DNA from: JASHPR01 sp963778075
GTDB lineage: Bacteria > Actinomycetota > Actinomycetes > Streptosporangiales > Streptosporangiaceae
Assembly (NCBI GenBank): GCA_963778075.1
Contig: CAVZTJ010000016.1
Span: 310,001 to 374,000 of the forward strand
DNA: 64,000 bases
Reading direction: 5' to 3'
Shown: positions 28,219 to 36,675 of the stretch, piece after piece
Layout of the letters: each line of letters opens with the position of its first letter
Position numbering within the stretch: the first letter of the stretch is position 1
The notes under the pieces: generated by a model
The model's database searches: none
Told to the model about the DNA's origin: nothing
Seen by the model: the letters and a program-made list of their open reading frames with translations, nothing else
Position numbers and translations under genes: made by a program

Positions 28219-29366
28219 GTTGGCCTCCCAAAGCCCGCCAGCAGCTGCCTTGCTGCCGATTCGATCCCTGCGGTGTCAAGCTGGTAATGCGCGTAGAGCG
28301 CGGCCGGCGGGCCCAGGACGACGTGCACGTCGGGCACTCCGAGCCGGCGGAGCGTTGCCGCCACGCCCGCGTCGGCCAGGGTCTCGGCCACGGCGGACCC
28401 GAGGCCGCCGGTGACGTTGTGCTCCTCGACGGTGAGCACGGCGCCGGCCTCCCGGGCCGCGGCCAGGATCTCGCCGGTGTCGAGCGGGCTGATCGTGTGC
28501 ATGTCGATGACCCGCACGCCGATGCCGGTCGCGGCCAGCCGCTCGGCGGCGGCCAGGCTCGGGTGAACCTGGGAGCCGGTTGTGATGATCGCCAGGTCGG
28601 TGCCCTCGCGCAGCCTGGTGGCCCGCCCGATCTGGAAGTCCGCCGGCGGCTCGGCGTACACCTGCGGATCGCGCCCGCGTCCGATCCGGATGTACATCGG
28701 ACCGGGGTGGCTCAGCGAGGCACGCAGGATCGCCCGCAGCTGGTTCGCGTCGGCGGCGCAGACGACGGTGAGCTCGGCGATCGTCCGCATGATCCCGAGG
28801 TCCTCGAGGGAGTGATGGCTGGTGCCGTAGAAACCCAGGCTCATCCCGGCGTGGTGGCCGAGGATCCGTACCGGCATGCCGGTGTACGCGCAGTCGGTGC
28901 GGATCTGCTCGCAGGCCAGCAACGCCGCATACGCGGCGAAGGTGGCCGCGTACGGGATCAGGCCCGCGGAGGCCATGCCCGCGGCGATCGAGATCATGTT
29001 CTGCTCGGCCACGCCGACGTTGAAGAAGCGGGCCGGGTGGCGGATGCCGAAGTCGATGGTCCGGTTGGCGTACGCCAGGTCGGCGGTGAGCACCACGATG
29101 CGGTCATCGGCGTCGGCCAGATCGGCCAGTTCGGCGCCGGCCACGAAGGCGGGTACCGCGGTCAGTGCGATGCCCTTGCCCGACTTAGGATCCTTGAGCG
29201 CCTGAGCTTCGTCGGTGCCGCGGAACAGGCCGCTCAGGCTCTGCTCAGGGGCGGCGCTCAGGCCCTGCCCGGGGTGGGTGGCGCTCAGGTTCTCGTCGAG
29301 GGTGGCGTTTAGGTTCTCCTCGGGGGTGACCTGCGGCGCTTTGGGCGGAGCGGAGCGGTCAGGCAT
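28215..29366 (-). CDS. Transketolase C-terminal subunit
   Basis: The 383-residue protein contains the pyrimidine-binding and C-terminal transketolase domains: VVLTADLAYANRTIDFG, FNVGVAEQNMISIAAGMASA (the Glu that activates thiamine diphosphate), FAAYAALLACEQIRTDCAY, GHHAGMSLGFYGTSHHSLED and the C-terminal VRVIDMHTISPLDTGEI. Residues 1-50 carry an unusual stretch of short repeats (ENLNATLDENLSAT, EQSLSGLF) that is absent from typical subunits. Together with the next protein it makes a split transketolase of the kind found in secondary-metabolite and sugar operons. It overlaps both neighbours. Confidence 0.88.
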   Translation of the reverse strand: MPDRSAPPKAPQVTPEENLNATLDENLSATHPGQGLSAAPEQSLSGLFRGTDEAQALKDPKSGKGIALTAVPAFVAGAELADLADADDRIVVLTADLAYANRTIDFGIRHPARFFNVGVAEQNMISIAAGMASAGLIPYAATFAAYAALLACEQIRTDCAYTGMPVRILGHHAGMSLGFYGTSHHSLEDLGIMRTIAELTVVCAADANQLRAILRASLSHPGPMYIRIGRGRDPQVYAEPPADFQIGRATRLREGTDLAIITTGSQVHPSLAAAERLAATGIGVRVIDMHTISPLDTGEILAAAREAGAVLTVEEHNVTGGLGSAVAETLADAGVAATLRRLGVPDVHVVLGPPAALYAHYQLDTAGIESAARQLLAGFGRPT

Positions 29367-30261
29367 CGTGACCGCCCGCGGTCAGCGGTTGCAGGCCCGC
29401 CCCGATCTCCGCGATGACCTCGTCGTAGTCGGCGCCCGCCAGCCGCCCGACGTGCCAGCCGACGTCGCCCTCCATCCGCCGCACTCCCCGGCCCTTGACC
29501 GTGTCCGCGATGATGACCTGCGGCCGGCCGCGACCGGGCGGCTCCAGGCGGTCGTAGGCATCCAGGATCGCGTCCAGGTCGTGGCCGTCGATCCGCTGGA
29601 CGCTCCACCGGAAGCTGGCGAACTTGTCGGCCAGCGGCTCGATGCCCATGATCTCCTCGGTCGGCCCGTCGATGGACAGGCCGTTGCGGTCCACGATGCA
29701 CACCAGCGAGCCGAGCTCGAACTGGCCGGCGGCCATCGCGGCCTCCCACATCTGGCCCTCGCCGAGTTCGCCGTCCCCCGCGACGCAGAACACCCGGTAG
29801 CCGAGGCCGTGGATCCGGCCGGCCAGCGCCATGCCGATGCTCACCGACAGCCCATGCCCGAGGGACCCGGAGCTGAAGTCGACGCCCGTGATCCTGCGCA
29901 TGTCGGGGTGGTCTCCGAACGGGCTGCCCAGCCGGGTGTAGTCGTCGAGCAGGCGCTTGTCGAAGAAGCCGACGTCGGCGAGGACTGGGTACAGGCCGAT
30001 CGCTGCGTGGCCCTTGCTGAGTACCAGCCGGTCACGCTCCGGCCAGCCCGGCTCCTCCGGCCGGCAGCGAAGCTCGGCGTAGTACAGCGAGGCGATCAGC
30101 TCTGCCGCGGAGAACGTGCCGGTGTAGTGGCCTGCCCCGGGGATCTCGGCCAGCCGGACGGTTTCCAGCCTGATGAACTTGGCGCGGTCGGCCAGCTGCG
30201 CGACGAGTTCGGCCCGTTCGTGGGTTCCTGGCGCCGGGTAGGTCCGTGTCTCGCCGCGCAC
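29359..30261 (-). CDS. Transketolase N-terminal subunit (thiamine diphosphate binding)
   Basis: The 300-residue protein corresponds to the first domain of transketolase. It shows RLVLSKGHAAIGLYPVLAD, VDFSSGSLGHGLSVSIGMAL and the thiamine diphosphate motif GDGELGEGQMWEAAM followed by LVCIVDRNGLS. It begins the four-gene minus-strand operon and overlaps the C-terminal subunit by 8 bases. The reaction is transfer of a two-carbon ketol unit; the natural donor is unknown. The divergent tetR gene and the GGACGTCC pair lie directly upstream. Confidence 0.9.
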   Translation of the reverse strand: MRGETRTYPAPGTHERAELVAQLADRAKFIRLETVRLAEIPGAGHYTGTFSAAELIASLYYAELRCRPEEPGWPERDRLVLSKGHAAIGLYPVLADVGFFDKRLLDDYTRLGSPFGDHPDMRRITGVDFSSGSLGHGLSVSIGMALAGRIHGLGYRVFCVAGDGELGEGQMWEAAMAAGQFELGSLVCIVDRNGLSIDGPTEEIMGIEPLADKFASFRWSVQRIDGHDLDAILDAYDRLEPPGRGRPQVIIADTVKGRGVRRMEGDVGWHVGRLAGADYDEVIAEIGAGLQPLTAGGHDA

Positions 30262-30285
30262 CCATCACTCCCGACGTACCATCGT

Positions 30286-30319
30286 GGACGTCCCATACCG
30301 TGTTTGATACCGGACGTCC
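30286..30319. promoter_or_regulatory. Twin GGACGTCC operator between transketolase and tetR
   Basis: The octamer palindrome GGACGTCC occurs at 30286-30293 and 30312-30319, 26 bases apart, in the 116-base divergent gap. The second is embedded in the 10-base palindrome CGGACGTCCG. This is the pattern expected of a TetR operator that controls both directions. Confidence 0.6.
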
Positions 30320-30377
30320 GTACTGGAACCTGGCCAGAGTATCAAGGAGCGCCCGGCACGACCAAGCGGGAGCTGGA

Positions 30378-30998
30378 GTGCCAAAGATAGTTGATCATGA
30401 TCTGCGGAAGCAGGAACTGGTGGCCGCGACGTGGCGGGTGATCGCCCGCACCGGCATCATCGGCGTCACCACCCGCGAGATCGCCCGCGAGGCGTGCGTG
30501 TCAACGGGCGTGCTCGCGCACTACTTCGCCAACAAGGAGGAACTGCTCGCCGCCGCGCTGGAGCAGTCCCACCAGAAGGTGTACGGGCGGGTGCGGGAGC
30601 GCACCCAGGGCCTGCTCGGCCTGGAGGCGCTCCGGGTCGTGATGCTGGAGGCGCTGCCCCTGGACGAGCAGCGCTTCCTCGAGGCGCAGATCGAGGTCAA
30701 TTTCCAGTCGCTGGCCCTGGGCGACGCCGCACTTCGCGAGTTGCAGCACGTAGAGTTCGAGCGGTTCTGGGACCTGCTGCACTACCGGGTCAGCGAGGCG
30801 CAGAAGCTCGGCCAGCTCTGGCCGGACCTCGACGCTGACGATGTCACCCACCAGCTCATGGTGCTGGTCGAGGGGCTGTCGCTGGAGGCGGTGCTGTACC
30901 CGAGCCGGGCCACGCCCGAGCGGCAGACCAAGACGCTGGAGAGCTTCCTGGCACGGGTCAGCGCGCCGCTCCCCACCGCCCCGGCAGTGTCATTGTGA
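30378..30998 (+). CDS. TetR family transcriptional regulator
   Basis: The 206-residue protein has the TetR helix-turn-helix at about residues 9-55 (LRKQELVAATWRVIARTGII, VTTREIAREACVSTGVLAHY, FANKEELLAAALE) and a BetI-like C-terminal ligand domain (FERFWDLLHYRVSEAQKLG, VTHQLMVLVEGLSLEAVLYP). GTG 30378 is chosen because GGGAGCTGGA precedes it and homology starts at PKIVDHDLRK; the frame is open further up. It is divergent from the transketolase operon and probably represses that operon and itself through the GGACGTCC pair. Confidence 0.88.
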   Translation: MPKIVDHDLRKQELVAATWRVIARTGIIGVTTREIAREACVSTGVLAHYFANKEELLAAALEQSHQKVYGRVRERTQGLLGLEALRVVMLEALPLDEQRFLEAQIEVNFQSLALGDAALRELQHVEFERFWDLLHYRVSEAQKLGQLWPDLDADDVTHQLMVLVEGLSLEAVLYPSRATPERQTKTLESFLARVSAPLPTAPAVSL

Positions 30999-31170
30999 GG
31001 CCTGCCCGCCGCCTCCCGGCCGCGTCGTTGTGAGGCCTGCCCGCCGCCTCCCGGCCGCGTCGTTGTGAGGCCTGCCCGCCGCCTCCCGGCCACGTCGTTG
31101 TGAGGCTGCCCGCCGCCCCACGGCCGCGTCGTTGCGAGGCCTTCCCGTCGCCCCACGGCCAGGTAATCCT
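30991..31170 (+). repeat. 35-bp tandem repeat, about five copies, after tetR
   Basis: Units beginning TGTGAGGCCTGCCCGCCGCC recur every 35 bases from the tetR stop (units start at 30996, 31031, 31066 and 31101, then drift). The first unit contains the tetR stop codon. The rest of the gap to 31,429 is the AT-rich promoter region of the next operon. Confidence 0.85.
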
Positions 31171-31279
31171 GAGGCGAGCCCGGCGGAGCGGTCGGCGTCA
31201 CGTTCAGGCCCGTCATTCTGCTGCACGCAAGGGGCTGTTTTTAAGACATGCGGATGATATAAAACCTGGCACAGGGCTA

Positions 31280-31309
31280 TTGACAGCCTGATCTGCCGCT
31301 GCCTACCAT
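31280..31309 (+). promoter_or_regulatory. Promoter of the SDR-led catabolic operon
   Basis: TTGACA (31280) and TACCAT (31304) are 18 bases apart in an AT-rich island (31,230-31,345) that stands out from the surrounding DNA. A transcript would have a leader of about 115 bases before the GTG at 31430. The weakly palindromic ATAAGGCAAATTTAGC just downstream could bind the operon's GntR. Confidence 0.65.
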
Positions 31310-31429
31310 AAGGCAAATTTAGCTAATCTTACTATCTTTTTGCGCTTTAACCCGGCCTACCGGCCCGGGTCGGCAGTCAGGCTGCCGCTGCGCGGGCATG
31401 GATCGGTCCGAGTCCGGGAGGGCGCAGCA

Positions 31430-32212
31430 GTGGGAAAGCTGGACGGGCGCGTCGCAGTAATCACCGGGGCTGGCAGCGGGCAGGGTGCGGCCGCGGCCCG
31501 CCTGTTCGCGAGCGAGGGCGCCGCGGTCGTGGTCGCGGAGTACAACGCCGACACCGGCAAGGAAGTCACCGACGAGCTGGTCAGGTCCGGGGCGCACGCG
31601 GCGTTCGCGCACTGCGACGTCTCCGACGCACAGCAGGTTAAGGCGGCCATCGATCTGGCCACGGGTGAGTTCGGCCGGCTCGACGTGCTCTACAACAACG
31701 CGGGGCTCTGGTACTCGGCCCAGGGGAATTACCGGCCGGGCGTCACGGACGCGCCGTCGCCGCTCCTGGAGGAGAACATCTGGGACCGGACCATCGACGT
31801 GAACCTGAAGGGCACATACCTCGGCTGCAAGTACGCCATCCCTGAAATGCGGAAGGTGGGTGGCGGGTCGATCATCAACGTGTCGAGCATCGCCGCGCTG
31901 CGGGTGGGGTCCGGCGCGTCCGACGCCTACACCGCGGCCAAGGGCGGCGTCGTGACCATCACCCGGACGCTGGCCGTGGAGCACGCCCAGTACCAGATCC
32001 GGTGCAACTGCATTTTCCCCGGTGCGATCAAGACCCCGCTCGCCGGGCCGTTCACGCCGGAGTACGAGCGAGCCGTGGAGAGCCACGTGCCGCTGGGCCG
32101 GTGGGGCCAGCCGGAGGACGTCGCCAAGATGGCCCTGTTCCTGGCGTGCGACGACTCCAGCTGGGTCACGGGTGCGTTCTTCGTGATCGACGGCGGGTAC
32201 ACGGCGAAATGA
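31430..32212 (+). CDS. Short-chain dehydrogenase/reductase (SDR)
   Basis: This 260-residue classical SDR has the cofactor loop VITGAGSGQGAAAARLF, the NNAG motif in LYNNAGLWYS, the catalytic Ser in INVSSIAALR, Tyr/Lys in DAYTAAKGG and the C-terminal VTGAFFVIDGGYT. It oxidises an alcohol or reduces a carbonyl with NAD(P). GTG 31430 is supported by GGGAGG 8 bases upstream; longer in-frame starts lack a site. It is the first gene of the + strand operon, and its stop overlaps the start of the aldehyde dehydrogenase (ATGA). This suggests sequential oxidation of alcohol to aldehyde to acid. Confidence 0.9.
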   Translation: MGKLDGRVAVITGAGSGQGAAAARLFASEGAAVVVAEYNADTGKEVTDELVRSGAHAAFAHCDVSDAQQVKAAIDLATGEFGRLDVLYNNAGLWYSAQGNYRPGVTDAPSPLLEENIWDRTIDVNLKGTYLGCKYAIPEMRKVGGGSIINVSSIAALRVGSGASDAYTAAKGGVVTITRTLAVEHAQYQIRCNCIFPGAIKTPLAGPFTPEYERAVESHVPLGRWGQPEDVAKMALFLACDDSSWVTGAFFVIDGGYTAK

Positions 32213-33687
32213 GCGCCGGCGCCGACACCGCGACCGGTGTTGTCATCCAGAGCCGGCTCCGCATCGGCGGGCAGGACGTCCCGGCCGCGGCAGGCCGGAC
32301 CTACCAGGTGCACAGCCCGGCCAACGGCGCGCTGGTCGCGGAAGCGGCCGACGCGGGCGAGGCTGACGTGGCGCACGCCGTGGGCGCGGCCCTGGCCTCG
32401 TTCAGCGCGGGCACCTGGCGGCGGATGCCTGCCCCGCTGCGCGGCGAGATCCTGCGCGCGGCCAGCGGGCTGATCGAGGCCCGGGAGGCCGAGCTGGCCC
32501 GGCTGGAGTCGTTGTGCTCGGGCAAGCCGGTCACCGACTGCCTGGCCGAAGTGCGCGCCGCGGCGCGGTACTTCCGCTTTTACGGCGCGGCCGTTGACCA
32601 CATGACCGGCCAGACGATCCCGGTCAACGCCAGCGGCCTGGACCTGACGCTGCGCGAGCCGATCGGGGTCTGCGCGCTGATCGTTCCCTGGAACGGCCCG
32701 ATCGCGATCGCCGCCAAGAAGGCAGCGCCCGCGCTCGCGGCCGGCAACTCGGTCGTGCTCAAGCCGGCGCCTCCCACGCCGCTCACCGCGCTGGAGCTGG
32801 CGGACATCTGCCGCCAGGCCGGCGTCCCCGACGGCGTGGTCAACGTGCTGACCGGCTCGGAGCGGGCGCTGGGCCAGCAGCTCGTCGCCCATCCCGACGT
32901 GGCGAAGATCAGCTTTACCGGCAGCACGGACACCGGCGTCGACATCCTCACCAGGGCCGCGGCCGGCATCAAGCGGGTCAGCCTGGAGCTCGGCGGCAAG
33001 TCGCCGAACGTGATCTTCGCCGACGCCGACCTCGCGGAGGTGGCCACGTCGGCGATCGCAGCCGTGTTCGCGAACTCCGGCCAGGACTGCTGCGCCCGCA
33101 GCCGGATCATCGTGGAGCGGGCCGCCCTCGACGAGTTCGTCGAGCTGATGTCCGGCCTCGCCGGGAAGGTGCGCCAGGGCGACCCGCTTGATCCCGATGT
33201 GAAGCTCGGCAGCCTGATCTCGGCCGGCCAGAAGGACCGGGTGCTCGGGTTCATCGACCGCGCGGTCGCGGACGGAGCCGAGGTCGTGTGCGGCGGGCAG
33301 GTGGTCGACCTGCCGGGGCTCGAGGCCGGCAACGCCGTGGCCCCGACGATTATCACGGGCGCCGCACCGGACAGCGAGGTGGCCACCACCGAGGTGTTCG
33401 GCCCGGTAGCCACGGTGCTGCCGTTCGACGGCGAGGCGGAGGCCATCGCGCTGGCCAACGGCACCCGGTACGGCCTGAGCGGGTCGCTGTGGACCCGCGA
33501 CATCGGCCGGGCGATCCGGGTCGGGCGGGAGATCCGCTCCGGCCTGCTGAGCATCAACTCCGATTCCAGCTCCTACATCCAGGCGCCGTTCGGCGGATAC
33601 CGCCAGAGCGGCCTCGGCAAGGAGCAGGGCCTGGATGGGCTGTACGACTTCACCGAGGTGAAAAACATCTATGTCAGCGACCGCTGA
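32209..33687 (+). CDS. NAD(P)-dependent aldehyde dehydrogenase
   Basis: The 492-residue protein is of normal size for the ALDH superfamily. The catalytic Cys lies in NSGQDCCARSR and the general-base Glu in VSLELGGKSPN. The Rossmann segment ISFTGSTDTGVDIL and the oxyanion Asn in VPWNGPIAIA are present, as is the conserved end FGGYRQSGLGKEQGLDGL. It resembles the amino-aldehyde and betaine/gamma-aminobutyraldehyde group. Its start overlaps the SDR stop by 4 bases. Confidence 0.9.
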   Translation: MSAGADTATGVVIQSRLRIGGQDVPAAAGRTYQVHSPANGALVAEAADAGEADVAHAVGAALASFSAGTWRRMPAPLRGEILRAASGLIEAREAELARLESLCSGKPVTDCLAEVRAAARYFRFYGAAVDHMTGQTIPVNASGLDLTLREPIGVCALIVPWNGPIAIAAKKAAPALAAGNSVVLKPAPPTPLTALELADICRQAGVPDGVVNVLTGSERALGQQLVAHPDVAKISFTGSTDTGVDILTRAAAGIKRVSLELGGKSPNVIFADADLAEVATSAIAAVFANSGQDCCARSRIIVERAALDEFVELMSGLAGKVRQGDPLDPDVKLGSLISAGQKDRVLGFIDRAVADGAEVVCGGQVVDLPGLEAGNAVAPTIITGAAPDSEVATTEVFGPVATVLPFDGEAEAIALANGTRYGLSGSLWTRDIGRAIRVGREIRSGLLSINSDSSSYIQAPFGGYRQSGLGKEQGLDGLYDFTEVKNIYVSDR

Positions 33688-33710
33688 TAGCGCGAGGGAG
33701 AGCTCCGCGA

Positions 33711-34385
33711 GTGTGTGAGATCCTTGCCGTCCGGTGGCCCGAGCCGAGGCCGTTCTCGGTTATCGCGGGATGGGCCCGGGACATGGAGTACTACGGGTCC
33801 GGCCGGTTCGGGTGGGGCGTGGCCTGGCGGGACGGCGACCGGGTGGCGCGGCACCGCGACCCGGGCAGCATGGGAGACGATCCGGCCGTCGACGCCGACC
33901 TGGCCACGGTGACGTCGACCGAGTTCCTGGTGCACTTCCGCAGGCCCACACTGCTTTCCACCATTCAGATCAGCGACACCCAGCCGTTCCTGACCGCCGC
34001 TCAGGACCTGGCGTTCTGCCACAACGGCCTGTTCACCGAGGCCGAGACCTACCGGCCGGCGTACGCGGACCGGCTGGCCGGGGCCGCCGACAGTGAGGTC
34101 GGCTTCTGCATGCTGCAGGACCTGGTCGGGTCCGGCACCTCGATCTGCGACGCGCTGGCGATCGTGCACGCCAAGCTCGGCGGGAACGCGAACCTGGCCA
34201 CGCTGGACAGCCAGGGCGAGCTCGCGCTGTTCAGCAAGCACGAGCGCAACCAGTTCTGGACCTTCCGGGTGGGCGACGCGGAGGTGGCCGCGACCGAGCT
34301 GCACTCCCCCGACGGCTCGCTGTTCAACCTGATCTTCCCGGGTGCCACCGACCGCGCGGTGGTGGACGAGAGCGCCGTCCTGTGA
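33711..34385 (+). CDS. Class II (Ntn) glutamine amidotransferase-like hydrolase
   Basis: The 224-residue protein begins Met-Cys (GTG TGT at 33711), which fixes the start because Cys2 is the N-terminal nucleophile. Further signs are GRFGWGVAWRDGD, EFLVHFRRPTLLST (binding Arg region), QPFLTAAQDLAFCHNGLF (His-Asn-Gly of the oxyanion loop) and SPDGSLFNLIFPG at the end. It is a stand-alone glutaminase domain of the EgtC/YafJ type. Next to a glutamine-synthetase-like ligase it could hydrolyse a gamma-glutamyl amide. GGGAGAG lies upstream. Confidence 0.82.
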   Translation: MCEILAVRWPEPRPFSVIAGWARDMEYYGSGRFGWGVAWRDGDRVARHRDPGSMGDDPAVDADLATVTSTEFLVHFRRPTLLSTIQISDTQPFLTAAQDLAFCHNGLFTEAETYRPAYADRLAGAADSEVGFCMLQDLVGSGTSICDALAIVHAKLGGNANLATLDSQGELALFSKHERNQFWTFRVGDAEVAATELHSPDGSLFNLIFPGATDRAVVDESAVL

Positions 34386-34392
34386 GCAGACC

Positions 34393-35250
34393 GTGACCAC
34401 GCAGCCAGCACAGCCGGCACAGCCCGCGCAGGCCGCACGGCCGGCGCAGGCCGCACGGCCGGCGCAGGCCGCGCAGCCGGACCTGGGCGGAGCGGGCGGG
34501 GCGGACCCGGTGGCCCCGGCGGCCCGCGTACAGCCGCTGCGCCAGCGGCTGGGCGAGCAGGTCGCCAGCCTGCTGCTCACGGCCATACGGCTTTATGAGT
34601 TCCTGCCCGACGAGCGGCTGCCGCCCGAGAACGAGCTGTGCGAGCAGCTCGGCGTCAACCGGATGGCAGTCCGGGAGGGGCTGCGCTGGCTCGAGGACCA
34701 CCAGTACATCCGGATCAAGCGCGGCCGTTACGGCGGGGCGTACGTGGTGCAGCCGGCCTTGGATGTCGCGGTGGAACGGCTGCGCGGCATGGCCGTGAAC
34801 TTCCGGCAGCTATTCGAGTACCGGGCCGCGATCGAGCCGCTGGCCGCCGAGCTCGCGGCGGAGCGCATCGGGCCGACCGAGCTCGCCCGGCTGGACCGGC
34901 TGCACGAGATGGAGCTGCAGGACCCGCCCATCGGCCGCGACCGCTTCCGGGCCATCGACGTGTCGTTCCACCAGGTCGTGGCCAGCGCGTGCCGGAACGA
35001 CTACCTGATCGTCGCGGTGAAAGACATCCGGGTCTGGATCGCGCCCGGTCTCGACCTGCTGGACCGCTCTCCGCAGCGCAAGCAGGACTCCCTGGACAGC
35101 CACGGCGAGCTGATCCGCTGCCTGCGTGCACACGACCGCACCGGGGCGGGCGCGGTCATGCGCGCCCACATCGCGGTCACCGAGCGCGCGGTCACTGCCG
35201 CGCTGTCCGCTCAGGGGGTCGCCGCCGACCCCGAGCCGTTACCGGGCTGA
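34393..35250 (+). CDS. GntR family regulator, FadR/FCD type
   Basis: The 285-residue regulator starts with a repetitive Ala-Gln-Pro tail (AQPAQPAQAARPAQAARPAQ, residues 4-28). The GntR winged helix follows at about 45-115 (ERLPPENELCEQLGVNRMAV, EGLRWLEDHQYIRIKRGRYG) and an all-helical FCD ligand domain at about 125-270 (FRQLFEYRAAIEPLAAELAA, FRAIDVSFHQVVASACRND, RAHDRTGAGAVMRAHIAVTE). The two His of the FCD metal site are visible. It sits inside the operon it most likely controls. Confidence 0.87.
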   Translation: MTTQPAQPAQPAQAARPAQAARPAQAAQPDLGGAGGADPVAPAARVQPLRQRLGEQVASLLLTAIRLYEFLPDERLPPENELCEQLGVNRMAVREGLRWLEDHQYIRIKRGRYGGAYVVQPALDVAVERLRGMAVNFRQLFEYRAAIEPLAAELAAERIGPTELARLDRLHEMELQDPPIGRDRFRAIDVSFHQVVASACRNDYLIVAVKDIRVWIAPGLDLLDRSPQRKQDSLDSHGELIRCLRAHDRTGAGAVMRAHIAVTERAVTAALSAQGVAADPEPLPG

Positions 35251-35299
35251 GAGGCCCACGCCACGCTCCTGCGCAGTCACCGAGCACCTGGGAGGGGAG

Positions 35300-36667
35300 A
35301 TGACGAACAGCCCCGCCGATGACGCGGCAGCCCCCAGCGCCGAGATACTCAAGCGGATCGACGCGGAGAATATCCGCAACGTCCGGCTCGTCATCACCGA
35401 CCTGTACGGCGTGCCGCGTGGCAAGGTCGTAACCGCGGCGCGGATGGAGCGCGCGCTGACCGAGGGGCACCCGTTCGCCATCCCCCTGTTCGCGTCCAAC
35501 CTGTGGCAGCGGCACGCGCCCGGCGAGCACCTGTACAGCTCGGACATCGGCTACCGCAACGGCGTCCTGCACGCCGACCCGCTGACGTTCGCCCCGCTGC
35601 CGTGGACGCCCGGCACCGCGCATCTGCTGACCGACCTGCACGACGACACCGGGCAGATCGTGGCGGCCACGCCCCGGGCCGTGCTGCGCCGGGTGCTCGA
35701 CGACGCCAGGTCGCTCGGGATCGTGCCGCTGCTCGGCAACGAGCTCGAGTTCTACGTCTACCGGCCGGACCCTGCCGAGGAGGGCTTCGCGCCCGCGTAC
35801 GGCCCCCAGTCCTGGTTCTCGGTGCACGCCATGGGCATGGCTCAGCGCTTCGTTGACGAGCTCGACCGGGCCGCCGAGCAGATGGGCCTGCCGTTGTACG
35901 AGATCTTCAGCGAGCACGGCGCCGGCCAGTTCGAGGTGAACCTGGAGCCGGGCTCCGGCCTGCTGGCGATCGACCGGGTCGTGGCGCTGAAGATCGCCAT
36001 CAAGGAGGTCGCTCAGTCGCTGGGGCTACGGGCCACGTTCATGGCCCGCCCGACCAGCCGGGAGACGACACCGCCCAGCGGCTACCACCTGCATCAGGCG
36101 CTGCTCGACGAACGGGGCGAGAACCTGCTGGTCGACGAGACCGGGGCCCACGGGCTGTCTTCCACCGCGCTGCACTACGTGGCTGGGCAGCTCACGCATG
36201 CCGCCGGCATGACCGCGATCGCCAGCCCCACGATCACCGCGTACAAGCGGTACCAGGTGGGCACGTGGGCGCCGGTGCAGATCGCGTGGGGCGTGGAGAA
36301 TCGGACCGCGCTGGTGCGGGCGCTGCCCGCCGGGCCCGGCACCCGGATCGAGAACCGCCAGGGCAGCTCCGACGCCAACCCGTACCTGCTCGCGGCCGTC
36401 ATGATCGCGGCCGGGCTGGACGGGATCCGCCGATCCCTCGACCCCGGCGATCCGGCCGAGGAGAACCTGTTCCAGCACTTCCGCTTCCCGCGGCTGCCTT
36501 CCAGTCCCGCGCAGGGCGTGGACGCACTGGTCGCGGACGAGGAGCTGACCCAGGCCCTCGGGCCGGAGTTCACCGGCACGTTCGCCGAGGTGCTCCGCTT
36601 CGACTGGCAGCGCTTCCTGAGCCACGTCACCGACTGGGAGATCAACGAGTACCGCGAGATGCTCTAA
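35300..36667 (+). CDS. Glutamine synthetase-like gamma-glutamyl ligase
   Basis: The 455-residue protein belongs to the GS superfamily (GlnA3/PuuA/IpuC type). ATG 35300 follows GGGAGGGGAG. Active-site motifs are intact: LLGNELEFYVYRP, EHGAGQFEVNLEPGSG, TFMARPTS, PPSGYHLHQALLD, TAYKRYQVGTWAPVQIAWG, VENRTALVR and RIENRQGSSDANPYL. These bind ATP, glutamate and metals. The neighbours (ALDH, amidohydrolase, permease, aminotransferase, GntR) point to gamma-glutamylation of an amine rather than ammonia assimilation. The adenylylation loop of true GlnA is not seen. The substrate is inferred, not shown. Confidence 0.86.
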   Translation: MTNSPADDAAAPSAEILKRIDAENIRNVRLVITDLYGVPRGKVVTAARMERALTEGHPFAIPLFASNLWQRHAPGEHLYSSDIGYRNGVLHADPLTFAPLPWTPGTAHLLTDLHDDTGQIVAATPRAVLRRVLDDARSLGIVPLLGNELEFYVYRPDPAEEGFAPAYGPQSWFSVHAMGMAQRFVDELDRAAEQMGLPLYEIFSEHGAGQFEVNLEPGSGLLAIDRVVALKIAIKEVAQSLGLRATFMARPTSRETTPPSGYHLHQALLDERGENLLVDETGAHGLSSTALHYVAGQLTHAAGMTAIASPTITAYKRYQVGTWAPVQIAWGVENRTALVRALPAGPGTRIENRQGSSDANPYLLAAVMIAAGLDGIRRSLDPGDPAEENLFQHFRFPRLPSSPAQGVDALVADEELTQALGPEFTGTFAEVLRFDWQRFLSHVTDWEINEYREML

Positions 36668-36675
36668 GGAGAACC

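Noticed and set aside
30991..31170. CRISPR-like array
   Set aside because: The 35-bp units are directly contiguous with no unique spacers, so this is a simple tandem repeat. The same applies to the 34-bp and 43-bp arrays.
35300..36667. Main glutamine synthetase glnA
   Set aside because: The sequence belongs to the GlnA-like ligase group and the neighbours are catabolic; the adenylylation loop is not seen.
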